A DNA stretch of 10,936 nucleotides from Lentzea aerocolonigenes (GCF_000955955.1 NZ_JYJG01000287.1:1-10936); one strand, 5' to 3'; numbered from the stretch's first letter, positions 1 to 6,688 are shown. The notes: generated by a model not told the origin, from the sequence alone. Translations and numbers: made by a program.

Positions 1-16
1 GTGTAACCGGCCTTCC

Positions 17-22
17 TAACGT
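17..22 (+). promoter_or_regulatory. Candidate leaderless -10 element (TANNNT) for the first gene
   Basis: TAACGT fits the actinobacterial TANNNT -10 pattern and ends 7 nt before the ATG at 30. The 29 nt before that ATG contain no purine-rich ribosome binding site. Together these suggest that transcription starts at or next to the A of the start codon and that the mRNA is leaderless. Any -35 element would fall outside the window. The only other feature of the leader is a TAA at 4-6, which could be the stop codon of an upstream gene, but nothing else supports that. The hexamer is short and could occur by chance. Confidence 0.35.
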
Positions 23-29
23 TGTCGGC

Positions 30-1748
30 ATGACCGAATTCGACGTGGTGGTGCTCGGCGGCGGAGCGGCCGGGCTGACGTTCGCGATGCAGCTGCACAG
101 GACTCGTCCCGGCACCTCGATCGTGGTGGTGGAGAAGAGCGTCCGGGCGCCCGAGGCGGCACACAAGGTTGGCGAGTCCACAGTGGACATCGCTGCCCAC
201 TACATGCGGAACGTCCTCGGAATCGAACCGCACATCCTCGGCCGGCAGCTCGACAAGTTCGGGCTCCGGTTCTTCTTCTCCCAGAACGACAACCTCGACA
301 TCACCCGCCGCGTCGAGCTCGGTCACGCGCACCGCCCGCACGTCGGTGCCACCTACCAGATCGACCGCGGCCGGTTCGAGAACTTCCTGACGGACGAGCT
401 GGTCGAGCTCGGTGTGGCTGTCTGGACCGGCCACCGCGTCAACGAAGTCGAGCTCGGCGACGGCGAGCACCACGTCACCGTGACAACACCGGAGGGCGAA
501 CAGCGCGAGATCAAGGCCCGGTGGGTGGTCGACGCCTCTGGCCGGGCGGGACTTCTCAAACGCAAGCTCGGGCTCGCGAAACCCAACGGCCACAACGTGA
601 ACGCCGCATGGTTCCGCGTCGGCAGCCCCGTGGACATCGACCAGTGGTCTGCCGACCCGGCCTGGCACGAGCGGATCAGCGACGGCCATCGCAGCCTCTC
701 GACCAACCATCTGATGGGAGAGGGCTACTGGGTCTGGCTCATCCCGCTGGCGTCGAACTCGCTCAGCTTCGGCATCGTCGCCGACGCGGAGCTCCACCCG
801 TTCGACACCTACAACAGGTTCGAGAAGGCACTGGACTGGTTGCGCAAGTACGAACCGCAGTGCGCCGAGGTCGTCGAGGCCCACCGCGACCAACTGCTCG
901 ACTTCAAGGTCATGCGGAACTACTCGTACGGCTGCGAGCAGGTCTACTCCGGGCAGGGCTGGAGCCTCACGGGGGAGGCGGGCATCTTCCTCGACCCGCT
1001 GTACTCGCCGGGGTTCGATGTCATCTCCCTGAGCAACGGACTGATCACCGACCTCGTGACCCGCGCGCTCGACGGCGAGGACGTCAGCGAGCTCGCCGCG
1101 ATCCACAACACCGTGTTCTTCCTCGTCACCGACAGCTGGCTGCCGATCTACGAGGGCCAGTACCCGATCATGGGCAACGCGAGGGTGATGAGCGCGAAGG
1201 TCATCTGGGACACCGGCGTCTACTGGGCGGTGCCATCACTTCTCTTCTACCACGACCAGTTCCCGCGGATGGTCGACCGGCCGCGACTGGTGGCTCAGCT
1301 GGCCAGGATCTCGGCGATCACCGAGCCGGTCCAGCGGTTCTTCCGGCAGTGGTACGACGTCGAACCGAAGCAGCACGCCGACGGGTTCATCACGTACTAC
1401 GACTTCGGCTTCATGACCCGTTTCCACGAGGGCCTGACCGCGAACCTGTCCGACTCCGAACTGGCCGATCAGCTCGGCGCCAACCTCGACGAGCTGGAGC
1501 GCATCGCTGGCGAGCTCCTGCACGCCGTAATCGCCGAGTGCGAAGCCGCTGACGAGCAGGCGCGCCGCGACCAGGCGGACCGGTGGCGCGCCGACAAGGC
1601 CGTGATGCGGTTGGTCGACGTCTACCTTGCGCATGACGAACGCGTCGACGCGTGGATCACCGTGGGCCCGGATGGGCGAGCCGACGGTGGCGGTCGTGAC
1701 TTCTCGATCCGCCCGCACACGGATGCGTTGGCGGGGGAATCCCGATGA
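30..1748 (+). CDS. Flavin-dependent halogenase-like protein (tryptophan halogenase family), copy 1
   Basis: The 572-aa product begins with an FAD-binding Rossmann motif, GGGAAG at residues 10-15, followed by the ribose-binding acidic residue E35 at the end of strand 2. GEST at 49-51 follows, then K76 in DKFGLRFF, which matches in context the catalytic lysine of flavin halogenases (K79 in PrnA and RebH). DASGR is at 168-172. The halogenase hallmark WxWxIP is present as WVWLIP at 234-239, and the FxxPxxSxG motif as FLDPLYSPG at 320-328. The residue equivalent to the indole-halogenase glutamate (PrnA E346) is Y325, so the substrate is probably not free tryptophan. Known family members use FADH2 from a separate reductase, O2 and halide to make HOCl; no reductase is seen here. 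The C-terminal part, from about 330 on, is longer than in minimal phenol halogenases. ATG 30 is the first possible start in frame and has no Shine-Dalgarno sequence. The stop overlaps the next start (ATGA). Two paralogues lie at 8070 and 9870. Halogenation itself is inferred; a flavin monooxygenase or desaturase is the main alternative. Confidence 0.85.
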   Translation: MTEFDVVVLGGGAAGLTFAMQLHRTRPGTSIVVVEKSVRAPEAAHKVGESTVDIAAHYMRNVLGIEPHILGRQLDKFGLRFFFSQNDNLDITRRVELGHAHRPHVGATYQIDRGRFENFLTDELVELGVAVWTGHRVNEVELGDGEHHVTVTTPEGEQREIKARWVVDASGRAGLLKRKLGLAKPNGHNVNAAWFRVGSPVDIDQWSADPAWHERISDGHRSLSTNHLMGEGYWVWLIPLASNSLSFGIVADAELHPFDTYNRFEKALDWLRKYEPQCAEVVEAHRDQLLDFKVMRNYSYGCEQVYSGQGWSLTGEAGIFLDPLYSPGFDVISLSNGLITDLVTRALDGEDVSELAAIHNTVFFLVTDSWLPIYEGQYPIMGNARVMSAKVIWDTGVYWAVPSLLFYHDQFPRMVDRPRLVAQLARISAITEPVQRFFRQWYDVEPKQHADGFITYYDFGFMTRFHEGLTANLSDSELADQLGANLDELERIAGELLHAVIAECEAADEQARRDQADRWRADKAVMRLVDVYLAHDERVDAWITVGPDGRADGGGRDFSIRPHTDALAGESR

Positions 1749-2671
1749 GCGTGCTGGTGCGAGCACGCCGTGCCGTCATGGGCGTGCCGGAACGGGAGAT
1801 CCGCGCCTTCAAGGGTGGTGACACGGCGAACTGGCGGCATCTCGAGGACGCGGTCCGAGCGGCCATCGCGGGCTACCACGCCGTGGTCGACGGAGGGGGT
1901 CCGGCCGACATCATGACGCGCATCCACCAGGTTCCCAAGGCGTTGAACGGTTACGCCCACGAGGGCATCGCCATGGGACTGACCGGTCTCGACCTGGTCG
2001 TACGGGGGAAATCGCGATTCCGCGCGTTTCTCGAAGGCCCAGGAGACGCCCACGCCTACATGGCGCACATCGGCGCCGGCGAGGCGTTGGCGCGCATGCG
2101 ACGGCGGCCCGAGCCGTTCCTGGCACGGCTCGACGACCCGGTGCTGCGCTGGCTCGTCGTGGACGGATACGGCTTCCACGAAGGTTTCTTCGCCCGCACC
2201 AAGCACGTCGAACGCCAGATCGTGCCGAAGTTCCTCTCGCCGTACGCGCGGCGTGTGTTCGATCAGGGCATCGGCCGCAGCATCTGGTTCTCCACGGGAG
2301 CCGACGTCCACGGCCTCGCCGCCCACATCTCCGCGTTCACCCCGGACCGGCACGCTGACCTCTGGCTGGGCGTAGGTGTCGCGTGCAGCTACGTCGGCGG
2401 GGTCTCGAAGCAGGACGTCGAGTACCTGCGCGAGGCGAGTGCCGAGCACCTGCCGCGCCTGGCCACCGGAGCCGCCTTCGCGGCCAGGGGCAGGCATCGT
2501 GCGGGCAACCCCCAGCCCGACATGGATCTGGTGTGCGAAGTCCTGTGCGGCACGGACAGCCTCGGCGCGTCCGGGCTCGTCGAGAAGGCGTTCGCCGGCC
2601 TGCCGGAACGCATGACCCGGCCCGGTTACGAACTGCTCCAAGCCCATCTGTTCGACGTGTTCTCCCGGTGA
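1745..2671 (+). CDS. DUF1702 (UnbL-type) family protein, copy 1
   Basis: The 308-aa product carries the signatures shared by all four paralogues here: YAHEG at 70-74, GPG at 98-100, GAG at 110-112, DGYGFHEGFF at 140-149, FDQGIGRSIWF at 172-182, DLW at 205-207 and GVGVACSYVGG at 209-219. I recognise this pattern as DUF1702, a soluble family encoded as UnbL in enediyne clusters. Its biochemical role was not established to my knowledge. There is no signal peptide, membrane segment or known catalytic motif. The start at ATG 1745 overlaps the previous stop by 4 nt and has GGGGGA at 1733-1738 with 6-nt spacing. The N-terminal pattern (basic stretch, then GVPEREIRAF) also matches the copy at 4579, which supports this start. 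It departs from the other copies by having H rather than Y/E in the FAYEG block. Subtype: closest in its N-terminal and central segments to the fourth copy. Confidence 0.85.
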   Translation: MSVLVRARRAVMGVPEREIRAFKGGDTANWRHLEDAVRAAIAGYHAVVDGGGPADIMTRIHQVPKALNGYAHEGIAMGLTGLDLVVRGKSRFRAFLEGPGDAHAYMAHIGAGEALARMRRRPEPFLARLDDPVLRWLVVDGYGFHEGFFARTKHVERQIVPKFLSPYARRVFDQGIGRSIWFSTGADVHGLAAHISAFTPDRHADLWLGVGVACSYVGGVSKQDVEYLREASAEHLPRLATGAAFAARGRHRAGNPQPDMDLVCEVLCGTDSLGASGLVEKAFAGLPERMTRPGYELLQAHLFDVFSR

Positions 2672-2678
2672 GGAACCA

Positions 2679-3644
2679 ATGGTCGACCTAGCACCACCAC
2701 CCGCAAGCGAGAGCAAGGTGCGCGCCGTCGCAGGCACGCTGCTGGGCAAGGTGTTCGCCGTTTCCGCGGCGACGATGAAACCACCTGCCATGGACGACGA
2801 CGCGTCGAGCGCACGACTCAAGCAGGTCGTGTTCACCGTCACCGAGTGCTGTCAGCTCACCGTGCTCGACCCGAACTTCGACAGCCTGGTGCCGAAACTC
2901 GCCGCCTACGACGAAGAGTTGGCCGGGTTCGCCTACGAAGGTGCCGGCGTCGGCCTGGCCGCGCTGGACACGCTGGTGCCGACGAAGCGCCGGACGAAGG
3001 AATTCGTGAACGGTCCGGGCGCGCCGTACATCTACGGCGTTTACCTCGGCGCGGGCATGGGCCTCGCCAGGATGAGGCTCAACCCCGAACCGTTCCGCAA
3101 ACGCCTCGACGACCCGTTGTGGGGATGGGTCGTGCTGGACGGTTACGGCTTCCACCAAGGGTTCTTCGCGCACAGGAAGTACACACTGCAGCAGCGCCTG
3201 CCGAAGCAACTGCACGGCTACGGGCTGCGGGCGTTCGACCACGGGATGGGCCGCAGCATCTGGTTCTCCGCCGGGGCCGACGTCCTCGGGGTCGCCACCA
3301 CGATCGCGGGCTTCGCCGAGTCGCGACAGGCAGATCTGTGGCAGGGCGTAGGGCTGGCCTGCGGCTACACAGGTGGCGTCGACCGGCCGACTGTCGAGCA
3401 CCTGCAGGTCGTCGCCGGCGCGTATCGCGGGCACCTCGCCGTCGGGGCGGCGATGTCGGCGGGCATCCGCCATCAGGTGGGCAACACCGCCGACCACAAC
3501 GACTTCGCGAGCGAGGTCCTGTGTGGAGCGTCGTCGGCGGACGTGGCCGCCGAGGTCGAGAAACTGCGCAACGACCTGCCGACCGACCCGGCCATCCCCG
3601 TCTATGCACTGTGGCGGCACCGAATCCTGCGGCAGTTCGAATGA
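2679..3644 (+). CDS. DUF1702 (UnbL-type) family protein, copy 2
   Basis: The 321-aa product is the longest of the four copies because of an N-terminal segment of about 25 residues rich in P, A and S. Family blocks are FAYEGAGVGL at 84-93, GPG at 112-114, GAG at 124-126, DGYGFHQGFF at 154-163, FDHGMGRSIWF at 186-196, DLW at 219-221, GVGLACGYTGG at 223-233 and GN at 268-269. The block between FAYEG and GPG (PTKRRTKEF) resembles that of the next gene, not of the first or fourth copy. ATG 2679 lies 7 nt after the previous stop. GAGGAA at 2670-2675 overlaps that stop and is only about 3-4 nt from the ATG, a tight spacing. The end overlaps the next start by 4 nt (ATGA). The function is unknown; co-translation with its paralogues suggests a shared complex or sequential roles. 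Confidence 0.85.
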   Translation: MVDLAPPPASESKVRAVAGTLLGKVFAVSAATMKPPAMDDDASSARLKQVVFTVTECCQLTVLDPNFDSLVPKLAAYDEELAGFAYEGAGVGLAALDTLVPTKRRTKEFVNGPGAPYIYGVYLGAGMGLARMRLNPEPFRKRLDDPLWGWVVLDGYGFHQGFFAHRKYTLQQRLPKQLHGYGLRAFDHGMGRSIWFSAGADVLGVATTIAGFAESRQADLWQGVGLACGYTGGVDRPTVEHLQVVAGAYRGHLAVGAAMSAGIRHQVGNTADHNDFASEVLCGASSADVAAEVEKLRNDLPTDPAIPVYALWRHRILRQFE

Positions 3645-4579
3645 TCAGGCTGAGCAGCATCCTCAGGCCGGTGCTGCGGCTGTCCGCCGAGGAGTTCCCC
3701 AAGATTGCGGCGAGGCAGTTCGGAGTACACGACGACATCGAGCGCGTCTGGCAGGACTTCGCGCCGACCGCGCACGCTCTCGTCGACAGCTTCTGGACGA
3801 CCGTGGACCACCCCCGGTTCTCGACGCTCGTCCCGCTGTTGAACGCCACCGACGACCCGGTGCGCGGCGTCGCGTACGAGGGCGCCGGTATGGGACTGTC
3901 GCTTTTGGACTTTCTGCTGCCGGGAAAACGTCGGACGGCGGACTTCCTCGACGGTCCTGGCCGCACCTACAAGCCGATGGTGTACATCGGCGCCGGTCTC
4001 GTGTTGCCGCGAGTGCCGGTCGATCCGCTGAAGGTCATGGCGCGATTTTCGGACGACGACCGGTGGCTGATGCTCGACGGCTACGGCTTCTACCACGGCT
4101 TCTTCAGCCCGGACCGAGCCCTGCGACGGCAGGTCAGGCCTCGTCGGATCACGGGGTACGCGGCGCGCATGTTCGACCGCGGGCTCGGCCGCAGTCTCTG
4201 GTTCACGTCCGCCGCGAACACCCACCGGCTCACGGCCACGATCGAACGATTCCCACTCGCCCGCCGCGGTGATCTGTGGAGCGGTGTCGGTCTGGCTTGC
4301 GCCTATGCCGCAGGTGTGCTCGACGAACTCGCGATGCGCCGCCTGGTGAACGCGGCCGATCAGCAAGCCGACCAGTTCGCGGTCGGCGTCGCGGTCGGCG
4401 CTGGATTCCGGGCACGACACCCTGCCGACCACACCGAACTCGCCTGCACCGTCTCGTGGGGAACGGACGCCGCGACGGTTACGAAAATGGCTGAGCGCAA
4501 CCGGACTCCAGGCCACGAGGCGTGGCGTGAACGGATGCGGGCGAGCTACCACACCACCACCGCAGTGAGGGCCGACTGA
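3641..4579 (+). CDS. DUF1702 (UnbL-type) family protein, copy 3 (divergent)
   Basis: The 312-aa product has VAYEGAGMGLSLLD at 77-90, GPG at 105-107, GAG at 117-119, DGYGFYHGFF at 146-155, FDRGLGRSLWF at 178-188, DLW at 211-213 and GVGLACAYAAG at 215-225. The reading frame stays open back to 2846, but that extension is antisense-like arginine-rich sequence overlapping copy 2. The true start is placed at ATG 3641 because it forms an ATGA overlap with the previous stop and gives a length and N-terminus matching the family. No good Shine-Dalgarno sequence precedes it, so translation probably depends on coupling. This is the most divergent copy: the DGYGFH histidine is a tyrosine, with a histidine one residue later, and the usual LAR(L/M)R..PEP(F/Y) block is replaced by LPRVPVDPLKV. 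It may have a different substrate or a structural role. Confidence 0.82.
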   Translation: MIRLSSILRPVLRLSAEEFPKIAARQFGVHDDIERVWQDFAPTAHALVDSFWTTVDHPRFSTLVPLLNATDDPVRGVAYEGAGMGLSLLDFLLPGKRRTADFLDGPGRTYKPMVYIGAGLVLPRVPVDPLKVMARFSDDDRWLMLDGYGFYHGFFSPDRALRRQVRPRRITGYAARMFDRGLGRSLWFTSAANTHRLTATIERFPLARRGDLWSGVGLACAYAAGVLDELAMRRLVNAADQQADQFAVGVAVGAGFRARHPADHTELACTVSWGTDAATVTKMAERNRTPGHEAWRERMRASYHTTTAVRAD

Positions 4580-5499
4580 TGACCGCACTTGGGAGTGTTC
4601 GCCGCCGTCTCTTCGGCATCCCAGATCCGGTGAAGGCGTTCCGCCAGCCCGGCTTCGCACCCGAGGCCTGGCAACGCTTCGCCCCGGTGGCCGAGTCGCT
4701 GGCGCTGGGCTATCACGCGACCCTGGAAGACAGCTCCGCGGACGTGTTGGCGATCCGTTTGCAGACGGTCGACCCGGTGTACGACGGGTTCGCCTACGAG
4801 GGCGCGGGTATGGGGCTGGGCGCCCTGGACCTGATGGGACCGTGGCGAAACAGGCTCGGCGCGTTCGTCGAAGGTCCTGGAAGCACACACGTCTACACCG
4901 TCTACGTAGGACTCGGCCTTGCCCTAGCCCGGCTGCGGCGCCGGCCGGAACGGTACCTTGCCAGGCTGGATCCGTTGCTGGGCTGGGCGGTCATCGACGG
5001 CTACGGCTTCCACTGCGGCTTCTTCTCCCGCCGCCGCTACATCACCAAGCAGGCCCGTCCGGTCCACCTGGCCGGTGTGTGCAGGCCGCTGTTCGACCAG
5101 GGCCTCGGCCGGGCGATCTGGTTCTCCAACGGCGGCATGGTCAGCCGTGCGGCGGAGGCGGTCGAAAGCTTCCAGCCCGACCGCCATGGCGACCTCTGGA
5201 ACGGCGTCGGCATGGCCTGCGCGTACGGCGGTGGCACTGACAGGTCCGGACTCGAGCTGATGCTCGACCTCGCTGACGGATATACCGACCGGCTGGCGTG
5301 GGGTGCGGCCACGGCTGCTTGGACGCGTGAGCTGGCCGGAAACCCCGCCGCACACACAGATCTCGCCTGCGAGGTGTTCGCCGGCGTCTCCAGCGACGAC
5401 GCCGCTAGGGTGCTGCGCCAGGGACGACGGGAAGCCACGTCGATCAAGAACTGGCGCGACCACTTCGCCGCGACGGTGGTGAGCACCAGTGGCGTATGA
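4579..5499 (+). CDS. DUF1702 (UnbL-type) family protein, copy 4
   Basis: The 306-aa product has all family blocks: FAYEGAGMGL at 71-80, GPG at 99-101, YVGLGL at 109-114, DGYGFHCGFF at 140-149, FDQGLGRAIWF at 172-182, DLW at 205-207, GVGMACAYGGG at 209-219 and AGNPAAHTDLAC at 253-264. The N-terminus (RRRLFGIPDPVKAF) and the RRRPERYLARLD and PDRHGDLW segments pair it with copy 1 rather than with copies 2 and 3. The start overlaps the previous stop as TGATG, and GAGGG at 4567-4571 lies 7 nt upstream. The tail overlaps the TfoX-domain gene by 11 nt. Unlike the other copies it has GLG instead of GAG. The function of the family is unassigned. Confidence 0.85.
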   Translation: MTALGSVRRRLFGIPDPVKAFRQPGFAPEAWQRFAPVAESLALGYHATLEDSSADVLAIRLQTVDPVYDGFAYEGAGMGLGALDLMGPWRNRLGAFVEGPGSTHVYTVYVGLGLALARLRRRPERYLARLDPLLGWAVIDGYGFHCGFFSRRRYITKQARPVHLAGVCRPLFDQGLGRAIWFSNGGMVSRAAEAVESFQPDRHGDLWNGVGMACAYGGGTDRSGLELMLDLADGYTDRLAWGAATAAWTRELAGNPAAHTDLACEVFAGVSSDDAARVLRQGRREATSIKNWRDHFAATVVSTSGV

Positions 5500-5815
5500 C
5501 CCCGAGCTGGCCGATCGCATGCGTGCGAGGCTCACACCTTCGCAGCCTCGCGAAGTCGCCATGTTCGGCGGCCTCGGTTTCATGATCAATGGGAAGCTCG
5601 CCGCATTCGCGCACGGTGACGGCGGCATATGGCTGCGCTGTGCACCCGATCGGGTCGGCGAGCTCGAACGTCAAGGCGCGCAGCCGGCTGAGATGGGCAA
5701 CGGCCGAACGATGGGACCTGGCTGGCTCCGGGTGAGTGCCGACAAGTTGTCCACGGAGGACATGCTGGCGTTCTGGCTCGACGCCGCCCTCGACCACAAC
5801 CGCGAATCGGCTTGA
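5489..5815 (+). CDS. TfoX N-terminal domain protein
   Basis: The 108-aa product starts AYDPELADRMR and has the MFGG motif at 25-28, then GFMINGKLAAF at 30-40 and a C-terminal DMLAFWLDAAL segment. This is the typical length and order of stand-alone TfoX_N proteins in actinomycetes. The name comes from the Haemophilus competence regulator TfoX/Sxy, but the function of the short actinobacterial versions is unclear and competence should not be assumed. The start is GTG 5489, chosen because AYDxELA is the usual N-terminus and GGTGAG at 5478-5483 lies 5 nt upstream. It overlaps the last DUF1702 gene by 11 nt and is followed 4 nt later by the TetR gene, so it is embedded in the operon. It may be a passenger or an auxiliary regulator. 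Confidence 0.82.
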   Translation: MAYDPELADRMRARLTPSQPREVAMFGGLGFMINGKLAAFAHGDGGIWLRCAPDRVGELERQGAQPAEMGNGRTMGPGWLRVSADKLSTEDMLAFWLDAALDHNRESA

Positions 5816-5819
5816 GGAG
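5814..5819 (+). promoter_or_regulatory. Ribosome binding site of the TetR gene, start ambiguous
   Basis: GAGGAG directly abuts the ATG at 5820 (zero spacing), which is poor for initiation there. It is ideally placed, 6 nt upstream, for the in-frame TTG at 5826, and lies too far (21 nt) from the ATG at 5841. The true start may therefore be TTG 5826, giving a protein two residues shorter than annotated. It overlaps the stop of the TfoX-domain gene. Confidence 0.55.
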
Positions 5820-6590
5820 ATGGCGTTGGTCGACCCTGTGATGAGCCGCCGCGAACGGCGGCGGCAGGAAACCTACGACGAGATCGTCCAGGTCTCCCGC
5901 GAGCTTCTGCGTGAGGGCTGTGAGCTGTCGGTACGGGCCGTGGCAACCCAGATGGGGATGACGTCACCGGCCCTGTACCGATATCTCGACAGCGTCGACG
6001 AGCTGCACGTGCTGGTGGCGCGGGACATCTGTGCCGACGTGGTCGCGGCCATGACGAGGGCACGCGACCACTACCCCTGCGACGACCCGGCGGCCAGGCT
6101 CGCCGCGTCGGCGACGATGTTCCGATGCTGGGCCCTGGCCAACCGCGTCGAGTTCCAGATGGCGTTCGCCAACCCCACGCTTGCGGACGTGTGGCGCAAC
6201 CGCAGCAAAGCGAAGGACCGGGACGCGCAGAACCCGTTCGCTGCGTACTTCGCGCAGCTGTTCATCGAGCTGCACTCGCGCGGCCTGATTGCCGTGCCGC
6301 GCAAGGACGATGTGGATCCGGGTCTGCAGACGCTCGTCGACCAGAGCAGCGACCCGTTCACCGCGAAGCTCGGCCTCGAGGGCATGGGCACCATGTGGCT
6401 GTTCAAGCTGGCTTGGGTCCGGCTGTACGGCGTTCTGATGGTCGAGGTCTTCGGACGGGTGGAAGAGGAGTTGGTCGACTCCGACCTCGTGTTCAACACC
6501 CTGATGCGCGAGACGTTCGCGAGTCTTGGCCTGGCGAGCAGCTGGGACCGGCTCATCCAGGTCAGCCGTGACACCGCGGCCAGAGCCTGA
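5820..6590 (+). CDS. TetR/AcrR family transcriptional regulator with WHG-like C-terminal domain
   Basis: The 256-aa product has a basic N-terminus (SRRERRRQETYDEI at 9-22) and a canonical TetR helix-turn-helix at about 36-57, with VRAVATQMGMTSPALYRYLDS. The C-terminal ligand domain ends in LAWVRLYGVLMVEVFGRV near 197-214, which resembles the WHG-type TetR C-terminal domain with Y in place of the usual H. Such proteins bind DNA as dimers and release it on binding a small ligand. It is co-transcribed with the DUF1702 genes, with a 4-nt gap to the previous stop, so it probably autoregulates the operon in response to a pathway product; that is inference. The frame is open upstream to 5736, but an upstream start would overlap the TfoX-domain gene deeply and add non-family sequence. 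ATG 5820, TTG 5826 and ATG 5841 are all possible starts. Confidence 0.88.
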   Translation: MALVDPVMSRRERRRQETYDEIVQVSRELLREGCELSVRAVATQMGMTSPALYRYLDSVDELHVLVARDICADVVAAMTRARDHYPCDDPAARLAASATMFRCWALANRVEFQMAFANPTLADVWRNRSKAKDRDAQNPFAAYFAQLFIELHSRGLIAVPRKDDVDPGLQTLVDQSSDPFTAKLGLEGMGTMWLFKLAWVRLYGVLMVEVFGRVEEELVDSDLVFNTLMRETFASLGLASSWDRLIQVSRDTAARA

Positions 6591-6688
6591 CCACCTTGCA
6601 GTTCGGGTAAGTGGACCGTAACTCCGCCCGGCCACTGTGGTCACCGCCGCATTCACGTGGTCGCTACTTCAGCGCCGAGGAGTCAGCT
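6591..6688 (+). promoter_or_regulatory. 98-nt intergenic region with a direct repeat, possible operator
   Basis: This is the largest gap between genes in the window and lies just after the TetR gene. It contains CACTGTGGTC at 6633-6642 and CACGTGGTC at 6654-6662. These share GTGGTC with a 20-nt offset, about two helical turns, and each sits in a small palindrome (CCACtGTGG at 6632-6640, CACGTG at 6654-6659). This could be a regulator site for the antiporter gene. I see no good -35/-10 pair, no TANNNT element suitably placed, and no hairpin with a T run that would act as a terminator. Confidence 0.3.
6677..6682 (+). promoter_or_regulatory. Ribosome binding site fixing the antiporter start
   Basis: GAGGAG sits 6 nt before the GTG at 6689. 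The longer in-frame alternative, GTG 6611, has no such site and would add 26 polar residues unlike a membrane-protein N-terminus. Confidence 0.8.

Noticed and set aside
521..1552. 343-codon plus-strand frame inside the first flavoprotein gene
   Set aside because: Its composition (R, G, P, A repeats) is that of an out-of-frame reading of a GC-rich gene, and the overlapping gene is clearly real.
1622..2842. 406-codon minus-strand frame opposite the first DUF1702 gene
   Set aside because: Antisense shadow: no recognisable domain, and it crosses two gene junctions of a well-supported plus-strand operon.
2846..3640. Upstream extension of the third DUF1702 gene, open in frame from 2846
   Set aside because: It overlaps the second DUF1702 gene completely, is arginine-rich out-of-frame sequence typical of high-GC DNA, and lacks family similarity. 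The coupled ATG at 3641 gives the proper length.
3602..4888. 428-codon minus-strand frame opposite the third and fourth DUF1702 genes
   Set aside because: Antisense shadow with low-complexity R/P/G composition and no family motif.
5736..5819. Upstream start of the TetR gene at 5736
   Set aside because: It would overlap the TfoX-domain gene by 80 nt and add sequence unlike TetR N-termini.
6596..6624. Possible sigma-70 promoter (TTGCAG, 17 nt, TAACTC) before the antiporter
   Set aside because: The -35 is reasonable and the spacing is right, but the -10 matches consensus at only two of six positions.
6611..6688. GTG 6611 as antiporter start
   Set aside because: No ribosome binding site, and the extra 26 residues are polar; GTG 6689 has GAGGAG at 6-nt spacing.
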